From: an uncultured Eubacteriales bacterium
GTDB taxonomy: Bacteria; Bacillota; Clostridia; Oscillospirales; Oscillospiraceae
Assembly: GCA_949744025.1 (NCBI GenBank)
Contig: CATJWA010000332.1
Coordinates: 1 to 10,693 of the forward strand
Length of the DNA stretch: 10,693 bases
Reading direction: 5' to 3'
The notes beneath the pieces are model-generated. The model was not told the DNA's origin, did not search any database, and saw nothing but the letters and a program-made list of their open reading frames with translations. Positions 1 to 6,092 of this stretch are shown here, piece after piece. Both the position numbers and the translations under genes were made by a program. Each line of letters begins with the position of its first letter. The first letter of the stretch is position 1.

Positions 1-461
1 ATGAGGGCTTTGTCCGTTTTCTTATCAAAATAAATGCCGGGGCTGCGCACTATCTGAGAGACGATAACGCGCTCGGCTCCGTTGATGATAAAGGTGCCGC
101 CGGCTGTCATGATGGGGAAATCCCCCATGAAGATTTCCTGCTCCTTTATCTCCTCGGTCTCGCGGTTGCGCAGGCGTACGCCGACCTTAAGGGGAGCGGC
201 GTAGGTGGCGTCGCGGGCCTTGCACTCCTGCTCGGTGTACTTAGGCTTTTCGTCCATGGAGTAGCTGATAAAGCTCAGCTCAAGGTTGCCGGAATAGTCC
301 GACACTGAATCGACGTCGGCAAATACCTCCTTGAGACCCTGGTCGAGAAACCACTTGTAAGAATTTTTCTGTATCTCAAGCAGATGGGGCATATCCTGGA
401 TTTCCTGCGTACGGGCGAAGCTCTTTCTCAGAGTTTTCCCGTAGTAGACGTCCTTTGGCAT
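1..461 (-). CDS. rpoB: RNA polymerase beta subunit, N-terminal part (runs off left edge)
   Basis: This is the first ~153 codons of the beta subunit of DNA-directed RNA polymerase, the core transcription enzyme. Reading from 461 leftward, the protein begins MPKDVYYGKTLRKSFART and continues with the hallmark N-terminal segments of bacterial RpoB: MPHLLEIQKNSYKWFLDQGL, ECKARDATYAAPLKVGVRLR, EQEIFMGDFPIMTAGGTFII and NGAERVIVSQIVRSPGIYFD. No stop codon interrupts it before position 1, so the gene is truncated only by the window edge. The ATG at 461-459 is chosen because it matches the usual RpoB start and has an AGGAG ribosome binding site about 10 bases upstream. The gene is normally preceded by rplL; here it is instead preceded by its own promoter and a divergent membrane glycosyltransferase gene. 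The family assignment is certain. Confidence 0.98.
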   Translation of the reverse strand, partial: MPKDVYYGKTLRKSFARTQEIQDMPHLLEIQKNSYKWFLDQGLKEVFADVDSVSDYSGNLELSFISYSMDEKPKYTEQECKARDATYAAPLKVGVRLRNRETEEIKEQEIFMGDFPIMTAGGTFIINGAERVIVSQIVRSPGIYFDKKTDKAL

Positions 462-531
462 CTAAGCTTCACTCCTTTGAATGTTTTCCCGCGAACACAC
501 GGGAGCGTTGTAGGTTGCTGCGCGTCAGGGC

Positions 532-559
532 TTGAATTTCTGCGCGGATATGGTAAAAT
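532..559 (+). promoter_or_regulatory. Possible rightward promoter for the glycosyltransferase gene
   Basis: TTGAAT (532-537), a 16-base spacer and TAAAAT (554-559) form a plausible but sub-consensus SigA promoter. It would start a transcript near 566, which then passes through the 576-596 hairpin, runs antisense through the rpoB promoter and meets the terminator hairpin at 664-690 before the gene at 705. This is the best rightward candidate I could find in 462-704. Confidence 0.4.
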
Positions 560-575
560 AATAACGTAAATGATT

Positions 576-596
576 GTGGGGGAGTATGTCCCCCAC
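576..596 (-). promoter_or_regulatory. Hairpin near the 5' end of the rpoB leader
   Basis: An 8-bp perfect stem (GTGGGGGA/TCCCCCAC) closes a 5-base loop, starting about 12 nt after the predicted rpoB transcription start. It is not followed by a U-tract on either strand, so it is not an intrinsic terminator. A second, weaker hairpin (4 to 6 bp including a G-U pair) lies at 488-503, shortly before the ribosome binding site. These may stabilise the mRNA or serve in control of beta-subunit synthesis; the function is inference. Confidence 0.5.
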
Positions 597-614
597 CTGA
601 AAATGCAGCAAGTA

Positions 615-643
615 ATTATACCATTGCGCCCTTTATATGTCAA
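615..643 (-). promoter_or_regulatory. Consensus SigA/sigma-70 promoter for rpoB
   Basis: On the minus strand there is TTGACA (638-643), a 17-base spacer, and TATAAT (615-620): both hexamers are perfect consensus and the spacing is optimal. Transcription should begin near 608 and run leftward, giving an rpoB leader of roughly 146 nt. The promoter's existence is inferred from sequence alone, but a match this good by chance upstream of rpoB is very unlikely. Confidence 0.9.
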
Positions 644-663
644 GGGATTTTTTAGAAATTGCG

Positions 664-690
664 AAGGCGGCTATGGGGGCCGCCTTTTTT
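664..690 (+). terminator. Intrinsic terminator-like hairpin ahead of the glycosyltransferase start
   Basis: GGCGGC (666-671) pairs with GCCGCC (679-684) around a 7-base loop, extended by A-U pairs into a run of six T (685-690). It is a textbook rightward intrinsic terminator, but no rightward gene lies upstream of it in the window. It sits only 14 bases before the ATG at 705, just ahead of the GGAG ribosome binding site, so it can only act on a short leader transcript or small RNA starting in 462-660. Confidence 0.7.
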
Positions 691-704
691 GTTTGGAGAC
701 TTAT

Positions 705-1937
705 ATGGAGCTTGAGGTTATTCTCGGTCTTGCCGTGCCGGGGGCGTTCGCGCTGGCGGTCCTGTATTTTGAAGGGCTGCTCAGGGGCAGGCGCACGGTT
801 ATCATATGCTGTGTGCTTGTGGTTTCGGCGATGCTGGTGCGCGGCGCGTGCATGGAGCACAGGACGCTCGACTATGAAAATTTTCTCGCCGTGTGGGTGG
901 AGTTCTTCCGTGAAAACGGGGGCTGGCGCGCCCTTTCCCGGAGCATCGGCAACTATAACGTGCCCTACCTGTATTTTCTGGCGCTGTTTTCATATTCGGG
1001 TGTGCCGGACCTTTACCTTATAAAACTGCTCTCAATTTTTTTCGACGTGGCGCTGGCGTGGGCGGTGCTGCGGCTTGTGCGTGTGTGCGCAGGCGGCGCG
1101 TTGGCGCAGGCCGCGGGCTTTTTTGTCACGCTGTTTCTGCCGACGGTGGTGCTCAACGGCGCGTACTGGGGACAGTGCGACAGTATTTACGGGGCATTCG
1201 CGCTTTGGGGCGTGTGTCTGGCGCTGGAGCGGCGGCCGGTTTTGTCGGTGGCGTCTGTGGCGCTGTCCTTCGCCTTCAAGCTTCAGGCCGTGTTTGTGAT
1301 GCCGGTTTATCTGGTGTTTGTGTTCACGGGGAGGATAAAGTGGAAGCACCTGCTGGTGTTTCCGCTGACATATTTCATCGTGGTCCTGCCCGCGGTGCTG
1401 GCGGGGCGTCCGCTTATGGACACGCTGCTGCTGTATTTTCGTCAGGCCGGAAGCGTGGGGGACGCGCTAAACTATAACTCCTCGTCCGTGTTCGCCCTCG
1501 TGCGCGGAGACGTGGACAGGCAGATTTTCTCGCTGCTGGGCATAGCGGGAGCGGCGGCGTTTCTGCTGCTGGTGTATGCGTGGATGTTTTTCCGCAGGAG
1601 GGATGTTACCGACCGGACGCTGCTGTGCTGCTCGCTGCTTATCTGCCTGGGCGTGCCGTTTTTGCTGCCGCACATGCACGAGCGGTATTTTTTCATAGCC
1701 GACGTGCTCTCTCTTGCGCTGGCGGCGCTGGCGCCGCAGATGGCGCTGATTCCTGCGCTGGTGAGCTTCGGCTCGCTGCTGGGCTACTATGCCTATCTGA
1801 ACATGCGTTACCTGCTGCCGATGCGCTACGGCGCGTGTGCGCTGGCGCTGGCGATGCTTGTGACTGTGTTCTGCTTGGCGTCTACTCTGTATGCGGGGGA
1901 GGGCGAGGGGGAGGACACGGGGGAAGCGCCGGAATAA
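705..1937 (+). CDS. Polytopic GT-C glycosyltransferase, Gpi18-like mannosyltransferase family
   Basis: The 410-residue product is an integral membrane protein with about ten hydrophobic segments, the first at residues 3-22 and 31-48. It resembles the Gpi18/PIG-V-like mannosyltransferases (COG5542 type, GT-C fold), which move a sugar from a polyprenyl-phosphate donor to an acceptor on the outer face of the membrane. Visible markers are an acidic D56-Y57-E58 in the first external loop, where GT-C enzymes carry their catalytic acid, and the motif N151-GAYWGQCDSIY. A later SFAFKLQAVFVMP segment also suits the family. The C-terminus is a short acidic tail. The ATG at 705 is chosen over the in-frame ATG at 570 because it follows a GGAG box by 6 bases and because the upstream extension runs through the terminator hairpin. 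Donor and acceptor cannot be told from the sequence. It is divergent from rpoB and apparently monocistronic. Confidence 0.8.
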   Translation: MELEVILGLAVPGAFALAVLYFEGLLRGRRTVIICCVLVVSAMLVRGACMEHRTLDYENFLAVWVEFFRENGGWRALSRSIGNYNVPYLYFLALFSYSGVPDLYLIKLLSIFFDVALAWAVLRLVRVCAGGALAQAAGFFVTLFLPTVVLNGAYWGQCDSIYGAFALWGVCLALERRPVLSVASVALSFAFKLQAVFVMPVYLVFVFTGRIKWKHLLVFPLTYFIVVLPAVLAGRPLMDTLLLYFRQAGSVGDALNYNSSSVFALVRGDVDRQIFSLLGIAGAAAFLLLVYAWMFFRRRDVTDRTLLCCSLLICLGVPFLLPHMHERYFFIADVLSLALAALAPQMALIPALVSFGSLLGYYAYLNMRYLLPMRYGACALALAMLVTVFCLASTLYAGEGEGEDTGEAPE

Positions 1938-1964
1938 AATCGTCATGAAATCGGGCGCTACCAC

Positions 1965-1993
1965 TTGGAATATCGGATTTTTTGTGCTATGAT
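1965..1993 (+). promoter_or_regulatory. Promoter for the uracil-DNA glycosylase operon
   Basis: TTGGAA (1965-1970), a 17-base spacer and TATGAT (1988-1993) give a good SigA-type promoter, 42 bases before the ATG at 2036. It lies just after the glycosyltransferase stop, so the three downstream genes probably form their own transcription unit. Confidence 0.65.
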
Positions 1994-2035
1994 GGTGCGG
2001 TCTACAGCTTTAGAATTTAACTATGGAGAAAAATT

Positions 2036-2599
2036 ATGGATTGGGAAACACTGGAAAGGGAATGCCTTAACTGCCGGCGCTGTCAGCTGTGTGAAACGCG
2101 GCACAACGTCGTTTTCGGAGTCGGAAACAGGCAGGCGGAGGTTGTTTTCATCGGCGAGGGGCCCGGCGAGCAGGAGGACCTCAAGGGCGAGCCCTTTGTC
2201 GGCAGGGCGGGCAAGCTGCTTGACGACATGCTCGAGCTGATTGACTTAGACCGCACGAAAATATACATAGCAAACATGGTCAAGTGCCGGCCGCCGCAGA
2301 ACCGCGACCCGCTCAACACCGAGCAGGACGCCTGCGCGCAGTGGCTTGGCGCGCAGCTTGAGCTTATCAGGCCGAAAATAATCGTCTGTCTGGGACGAAT
2401 TGCGGCTATGCGCTTTATTAAACCGGACTTCAAGATAACGCGCGAGCACGGCCAATGGTTTGACCGCGGCGGCGTGAAGGTCATGGCGCTGTACCATCCC
2501 GCGGCCCTGCTGCGCGACCCGCGCCGCCGTCCGGAGACCTTTGTCGATTTGAAAACCATTCAGTCGGCCATCAGGGAAGACTGCGTACATACATATTAA
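2036..2599 (+). CDS. Uracil-DNA glycosylase, family 4 (Fe-S)
   Basis: The 187-residue protein is a type-4 uracil-DNA glycosylase, which removes uracil from DNA in base excision repair. Motif A is GEGPGEQED (residues 40-48), with E41 in the position of the family's active-site acid. The closing motif is HPAALLR (154-160). The [4Fe-4S] ligands expected for the family are C13, C16, C84 and C100; C10 and C19 are extra cysteines nearby. The stretch IYIANMVKCRPPQNRDP (76-92) is also diagnostic. Length is normal for the short form of the family. The ATG at 2036 has a GGAG box 8 to 9 bases upstream. It is first in an operon with the DUF2156 gene, 18 bases downstream. The protein is cytoplasmic, and I see no missing catalytic residue. 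Confidence 0.95.
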   Translation: MDWETLERECLNCRRCQLCETRHNVVFGVGNRQAEVVFIGEGPGEQEDLKGEPFVGRAGKLLDDMLELIDLDRTKIYIANMVKCRPPQNRDPLNTEQDACAQWLGAQLELIRPKIIVCLGRIAAMRFIKPDFKITREHGQWFDRGGVKVMALYHPAALLRDPRRRPETFVDLKTIQSAIREDCVHTY

Positions 2600-2617
2600 T
2601 TGTGGAGATAAAAACCG

Positions 2618-3514
2618 ATGCTTACATTTCATCCTCTCGGGATTGAGGATAAGACATGGATAGACGGGCGGGTGTTCGCCTCGGGCACACGCAGCGCGGA
2701 CTACAGCTTCGGCAGTATGTTCATGTGGGACGGCAGGTACAGGCAGCTTGTCTGCGATTTCGGAGGCAGGCTCATCGCTCTGGCCCATGCGCACGGTTCG
2801 CCGATTTATCCCTTTCCTGTCGGCTCGGGCGAGCTCGCGCCGGTTATTGAGGCCATGCGGGAGTACGCCTGCGCCAACGGCTTCCGCTTTGTCATTCGCG
2901 GCGTGGAGGAGAGCGGACTGTCCGAGCTTGAAAGGCTTTTTCCCGGGAAATTTTCCTTTACCGAGGACAGAGAGTTTGCCGACTACATTTACGACGCGGA
3001 AAAGCTGGACACGCTCGCCGGAAAAAAACTTCATGCGAAAAGAAATTATGTCAACCGCTTCTGCGCGGCGCGGGAATGGAGCTTTCGCGAGCTGGAAAAG
3101 GGGGATTTTCCCGCGTGTCTGGAGCTGCTGGGGCGCTGGCGGGCGGATGAGCCGGAGTACGGCGATGACGCCAGCGGCGAACACGCGGCGATAATGCGCG
3201 GCCTTGAGCACTATGACGGGCTTGGGCTTGTGGGCGGGGCCCTTTTTGTTGACGGGGAGCTGATTGCCTTTACGGTGGGGGAGAGGATTTCCGAGGACAC
3301 CGCGGACGTGCATTTTGAAAAGGCGCTGGCGGAAATTGACGGAGCCTATCCGATGATAAACCGTGAGTTTGTCCGCCTGCTGCGCGCACGCTGGCCGGAG
3401 CTGAGGTACATAAACCGAGAGGACGACATGGGGCTTGAGAACCTGCGGCAGTCAAAGCTGAGCTACCATCCGGAATTTCTGCTGCGGAAGTTTACCGCGA
3501 CATGGGTCGGCTGA
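2618..3514 (+). CDS. DUF2156 protein (phosphatidylglycerol lysyltransferase C-domain-like)
   Basis: The 298-residue soluble protein belongs to the DUF2156 / LPG_synthase_C family, a double GNAT-like fold related to the aminoacyl transfer domain of MprF and to FemX-type transferases. Diagnostic parts are DYIYDAEKLDTLAGKKLHAK (122-141) running into RNYVNRF, the central acyltransferase-like strand ALFVDGELIAFTVGE (208-222), and INREDDMGLENLRQSKLSYH (265-284) near the C-terminus. It lacks the long membrane half of MprF, so it is the stand-alone cytoplasmic form whose substrate is unknown. A GGAG box lies about 10 bases before the ATG. It follows the uracil-DNA glycosylase by 18 bases, and its stop (3512-3514) is separated by one base from the ATG of the GNAT gene, which suggests translational coupling. 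The family is sure; the reaction is not. Confidence 0.88.
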   Translation: MLTFHPLGIEDKTWIDGRVFASGTRSADYSFGSMFMWDGRYRQLVCDFGGRLIALAHAHGSPIYPFPVGSGELAPVIEAMREYACANGFRFVIRGVEESGLSELERLFPGKFSFTEDREFADYIYDAEKLDTLAGKKLHAKRNYVNRFCAAREWSFRELEKGDFPACLELLGRWRADEPEYGDDASGEHAAIMRGLEHYDGLGLVGGALFVDGELIAFTVGERISEDTADVHFEKALAEIDGAYPMINREFVRLLRARWPELRYINREDDMGLENLRQSKLSYHPEFLLRKFTATWVG

Positions 3515-3515
3515 G

Positions 3516-4331
3516 ATGGAGGGCCTGATTCTGCGCGCGGCGGGCCGGCGGGATATCGGGGATATCTGCCGGGTCTGGGAGCGGTCGTTTGGCGACGGAC
3601 CGGAGACGGTGAAAGAGCTGCTGGAACCAGTCCTTGAAAATACGGTGGCCGCGGAGCTTGACGGCGGCGTCCGGGCGCTCATGGCAGCCTTTGACGGGCT
3701 GGATTTCGGGGGTGTGCGGGCGTCGTACATTCTCGGACTGTGTACTCAGCCGGAGTACAGGGGACGCGGCCTTGGCGCTATGGTGCTGCGCGAGGCGGTG
3801 CGCCGGGCCTTGGAGCGCGGGGCGGAGCTTGTCTGCCTGCGTCCCGCGTCGGAGAGTCTCGCGGACTGGTACGCGGCGCTGGGCTTGGATACGCTCAGCC
3901 GAACGGTATCTGAGCGCCCTGCGCAGGGCGCGGCGCGTGCTCTGAGTCTCCGGCGGGTTAGCGCGCGGGAGTATGGCTCCATGCGCGGAGACGCGCTGCC
4001 GGGAGTGCCGGGGGCGCTGCTGCGCGCGCAGGAGCTTTTTTACACCGGCGGAGACGGAGGCCTTTTTGAGCTTTTGGGCGGCGCAGGGCGCGGCTGTGTC
4101 TGCGTTCAGAGCACGGAGCGGGGGCCGGAAATACGCGAGCTTATCTGTCCGGAGCACTGCAAGGCCGACGCGGCGGCGGCTGTTGCGGAGCGGTTCGGCC
4201 GTGCGGTGAGTCTGCCGCGGGCTGTTCCCCCGTTTGCGGGGGAGGGGAGTACGCACCTGATGGGCCTGTGGAAGGGCGGAAAAAGAGGAAGGGCCGTGGA
4301 GTGCTTTTACCTGCCATTTACGCTTGATTGA
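3516..4331 (+). CDS. GNAT-family N-acetyltransferase
   Basis: The 271-residue protein has an N-terminal GNAT domain (about residues 4-130). Motif A is YILGLCTQPEYRGRGLGAMV (71-90), whose R82-G-R-G-L-G87 loop binds the acetyl-CoA pyrophosphate. It is followed by the helix LREAVRRALERGAELVCLRP and then the SLADWYAALGL segment typical of GNAT motif B. The remaining ~140 residues look like a second, degenerate GNAT-like domain, as in Eis-type enzymes; that reading is inference. There is no good ribosome binding site of its own: the start is one base after the DUF2156 stop, so translation is probably coupled. The acceptor cannot be predicted. The tight pairing with DUF2156 suggests the two act on the same or linked amine substrates. 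Confidence 0.88.
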   Translation: MEGLILRAAGRRDIGDICRVWERSFGDGPETVKELLEPVLENTVAAELDGGVRALMAAFDGLDFGGVRASYILGLCTQPEYRGRGLGAMVLREAVRRALERGAELVCLRPASESLADWYAALGLDTLSRTVSERPAQGAARALSLRRVSAREYGSMRGDALPGVPGALLRAQELFYTGGDGGLFELLGGAGRGCVCVQSTERGPEIRELICPEHCKADAAAAVAERFGRAVSLPRAVPPFAGEGSTHLMGLWKGGKRGRAVECFYLPFTLD

Positions 4332-4436
4332 GGGCTTTTTTGCGGGGGCGGAGACAGGTATTATGTAAATTACGAAAAAAACTTTGAACTTTAATATTTG
4401 TGTAATATTTTTTGCATTTCTTTTGTAACATTTACT

Positions 4437-4546
4437 TGGTATTATAATCGTGCAAGAGATAGTTTCATCTTTTTCATTTTGTCCTCATCCCATAAAAGAA
4501 GTTCGGTTCAGCGAATGTCGCATCGCTGGGCCGAATTTCTTTTTTT
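4437..4546 (+). ncRNA. Candidate small RNA between the GNAT gene and the MITE-like element
   Basis: In AT-rich DNA after the GNAT gene, an extended -10 motif TGGTATTAT (4437-4445, overlapping a perfect TATAAT at 4443-4448) could start transcription near 4452. The -35 region is poor, but T-rich DNA lies upstream. The pyrimidine-rich stretch after it has no ribosome binding site or convincing reading frame and ends in a strong terminator at 4497-4546. This would give an RNA of about 95 nt. The alternative is that 4332-4546 is simply the 3' untranslated region of the udg-DUF2156-GNAT operon. Confidence 0.35.
4497..4546 (+). terminator. Strong intrinsic terminator, probably bidirectional
   Basis: AGAAGTTCGGTTCAGCGA (4497-4514) pairs with TCGCTGGGCCGAATTTCT (4523-4540) over 18 pairs, three of them G-U, around an 8-base loop. 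The stem is followed by a run of T to 4546. On the minus strand the hairpin is followed by TTTTAT, so it may also stop leftward transcripts leaving the sensor kinase gene. It ends either the GNAT operon or a separate small RNA. Confidence 0.85.
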
Positions 4547-4564
4547 ACGGAAAATGGCTCCGAC

Positions 4565-4615
4565 GGAAAACAAATGCCGCCCTCTTGGGCGGCATTTGTG
4601 AGACTGTCGAAAAAG
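4565..4615 (+). repeat. Left terminal inverted repeat with internal hairpin
   Basis: It begins GGAAAAC and contains ACAAATGCCGCCC / GGGCGGCATTTGT, a 13-bp perfect stem with a TCTT loop (4570-4599), then ends in TGTCGAAAAAG. Read outward on the minus strand the stem is followed by TTTCC, so it could act as a weak terminator for transcripts leaving the element leftward. Confidence 0.8.
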
Positions 4616-4786
4616 CCTCGCAGAGTTCGCGGCTCGCAAGCCGCGAATAAAGTTAAATCGTTTTTTCCGGCGGCGTGTACGTCGGACAAAAACACTTTGC
4701 GCGTAGCGAGCGTCGAATTGTCCGCCCGTGGCGGACAACCGAGGCGCAGAGCGCAGCGAAGCCCTCTCGAAAAAGTGGCCTTGCCA

Positions 4787-4837
4787 CTTTTTCGACACAC
4801 TGACAAATGCCGCCCTCCTGGGCGGCATTTATTTTCC
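4787..4837 (-). repeat. Right terminal inverted repeat with internal hairpin
   Basis: This is the reverse complement of the left repeat with eight differences. It carries AAATGCCGCCC / GGGCGGCATTT, an 11-bp stem with a TCCT loop on the plus strand. Read outward (rightward) the stem is followed by ATTTTCC. It ends only 6 bases before the stop codon of the sensor kinase, so leftward transcripts of that gene enter the element immediately. Confidence 0.8.
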
Positions 4838-4843
4838 AGTTTC

Positions 4844-5911
4844 TCAGTCCATGAGCTCGCGGGCATAGTCGCTGCTGGTGAGAATGTCGGAAAACTCGGT
4901 CAGTATATTTTCCATGCTGGGTATGGGAGAGGCGGTATGCTGGGCGAAGGTGCTGCCGTCAAGCGGAAGGAGCACGCGCACGGAGGTGCCTATTCCCTCG
5001 CGGCTTTCTATTATTATCGAGCCGCCGTGCATTTCCGCTATGCCGCGGCAGATGCCGAGGCCGAGTCCCCCGCTCGGCTGCCTGGTGAGTGAGGAGCCAA
5101 GCGACATTTTATAGCCGGTGAACACATTTTTCAGTATCTGCGGGGGTATGCCGCTGCCGGTGTCGTCCACGGATATAACGGCCTTGCCCTGGCCTGATTT
5201 CAGGCCGAGGGTTATCTGCCCGTCCGGCGGGGTGTGCCTGCCGCTGTTTGCCAGAAGATTGAGCACCAGCCGCTCGATGAGGTCTGGGTCAACATTTGCA
5301 ATCAGCTCGCCCCTGTCCGTGGAAAAATTTATACGGGCCTTGCCCTTGAGCATAAGCTCCGAGGTGGACACCAGCTCCGAGCAGAGCCGGGCCAGGTCCG
5401 TGCTGCGGGGGAGGAAGGCCGCCGTTCCGGCGTCGAAGGCCAGAGTGGTGCTCATGTTTCCGATAAGATGCTTGAGCGTATAGTAGTTGTGATAGACTAT
5501 TGAGGCGCAGCGGCGGCTTTCCGCGTCCTTTTTCTCCAGACGCTCTGATATCAGGTCCATGGCAAAGCCGATGTTGCACAGGGCCGACATCATCGACGCG
5601 ATGAGCCCGTCGGAAAGAAAGTCTGTTTTTGCGCGCGGCTGGCTTTCCGGCTGAAAGGTCAGCACGAGCGCTTTTTTCCATTGCACGGCCGCGACAGTGC
5701 AGGGCCGGCCGATTATGTCCGCGCATGAGACAAAGCTGCCGGCGTTTGCGCCGAGCAGGTGAGCGGGCAAATGCTTTGAGGCGGACTCTCCGCTTAAATC
5801 GCTTCCGAACAGCTCTGCGGCTGAGCTGTTGGCAAACAGGACGCGGCCGTCCTTTACGCACAGCACCGCGTCGCGGCTGTATTTAAATAAGTTTTGCAGT
5901 TCGTTTTCCAT
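4844..5911 (-). CDS. Orphan PAS sensor kinase-like protein lacking a canonical H-box histidine
   Basis: The 355-residue soluble protein has an N-terminal PAS-like domain (residues 3-90, starting ENELQNLFKYSRDAVLCVKD), a DHp-like two-helix region (about 97-155) and a complete HATPase_c domain. The ATPase shows the N box LVLNLLANS (215-223), G1 box DDTGSGIP (249-256) and G2 box GGLGLGI (281-287), so ATP binding should be intact. In the first DHp helix the site where HisKA proteins have S-H-E reads M-S-A-L (108-111), with no histidine; H141 and H148 fall in the second helix. About 35 residues follow the ATPase domain. No membrane segment is visible. The start at 5911 is chosen because a GGAGG box lies upstream (spacing about 12); an in-frame ATG at 5941 has none. 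No response regulator gene is adjacent. It may be a degenerate kinase, a phosphatase or an ATPase-type regulator. Confidence 0.8.
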   Translation of the reverse strand: MENELQNLFKYSRDAVLCVKDGRVLFANSSAAELFGSDLSGESASKHLPAHLLGANAGSFVSCADIIGRPCTVAAVQWKKALVLTFQPESQPRAKTDFLSDGLIASMMSALCNIGFAMDLISERLEKKDAESRRCASIVYHNYYTLKHLIGNMSTTLAFDAGTAAFLPRSTDLARLCSELVSTSELMLKGKARINFSTDRGELIANVDPDLIERLVLNLLANSGRHTPPDGQITLGLKSGQGKAVISVDDTGSGIPPQILKNVFTGYKMSLGSSLTRQPSGGLGLGICRGIAEMHGGSIIIESREGIGTSVRVLLPLDGSTFAQHTASPIPSMENILTEFSDILTSSDYARELMD

Positions 5912-5958
5912 GCTTATAAAAACCCTCCGAAAGCCTGACACCCGTCATTATATGCGCC

Positions 5959-5980
5959 GCAGCGGATTATATTACGCTGC
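5959..5980. promoter_or_regulatory. Dyad in the kinase upstream region
   Basis: GCAGCG (5959-5964) and CGCTGC (5975-5980) form a 6-bp inverted repeat around an AT-rich 10-base centre that contains TATAAT on the minus strand. It lies about 48 bases upstream of the kinase start codon. It could be an operator or a leader hairpin; neither is proven. Confidence 0.3.
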
Positions 5981-6000
5981 CGAGCGCTATGACTGCTTAC

Positions 6001-6030
6001 ACAATACCAGATTTCGACAAAAAAGTACAA
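6001..6030 (-). promoter_or_regulatory. Possible promoter for the sensor kinase
   Basis: On the minus strand TTGTAC (6025-6030), an 18-base spacer and TATTGT (6001-6006) with a preceding TGG make an extended -10 type promoter. Both hexamers are imperfect. It is the best leftward candidate in the 259-bp divergent region between the kinase and the gyrI-like gene. Confidence 0.35.
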
Positions 6031-6092
6031 TGTTTTTTGCAAATATTTAGAAATAAGAAGCGTCCGCTTTCGTGGGGGAGCACGGTGTAATT

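Larger units (their letters stand above)
4565..4837. mobile_element. MITE-like non-coding element with hairpin-bearing terminal inverted repeats
   Basis: This 273-bp stretch is bounded by 51-bp terminal inverted repeats (4565-4615 and 4787-4837) that match at 43 of 51 positions; four of the eight differences are in the loop of the hairpin that each end carries. The interior is almost entirely foldable: a 9-bp perfect hairpin at 4626-4647 (TTCGCGGCT/AGCCGCGAA), a 9-bp perfect hairpin at 4718-4738 (TTGTCCGCC/GGCGGACAA) and a 13-bp perfect hairpin at 4767-4795 (TCGAAAAAGTGGC/GCCACTTTTTCGA). I see no start codon with a ribosome binding site, and no transposase. The size, terminal repeats and lack of coding match a miniature inverted-repeat element or a dispersed intergenic repeat. 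No clear target-site duplication is visible. Mobility is therefore inference; the repeat structure is directly seen. Confidence 0.65.

Noticed and set aside
1925..1983. Possible terminator after the glycosyltransferase gene (AGCGCC/GGCGCT followed later by TTTTTT)
   Set aside because: The arms enclose a 23-base loop and the T-run is about 20 bases away and inside the next promoter spacer, so it does not form an intrinsic terminator.
2246..3313. Long minus-strand open frame of 355 codons opposite the uracil-DNA glycosylase and DUF2156 genes
   Set aside because: It is antisense to two well-recognised genes, has low-complexity Arg/His/Ala-rich composition and no ribosome binding site; it is a by-product of high GC at third positions.
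3492..4256. Minus-strand open frame of 254 codons opposite the GNAT gene
   Set aside because: It is antisense to a clear GNAT protein, Arg/Ala/Pro-rich, without ribosome binding site or recognisable motif.
4565..4837. CRISPR array, suggested by repeated hairpin sequences
   Set aside because: The two copies are inverted rather than direct, only two exist, and there are no regular spacers or cas genes.
4574..5092. Plus-strand open frame of 172 codons crossing the MITE-like element into the kinase gene
   Set aside because: It begins inside a perfect hairpin arm, has no ribosome binding site, and its second half is antisense to the kinase ATPase domain.
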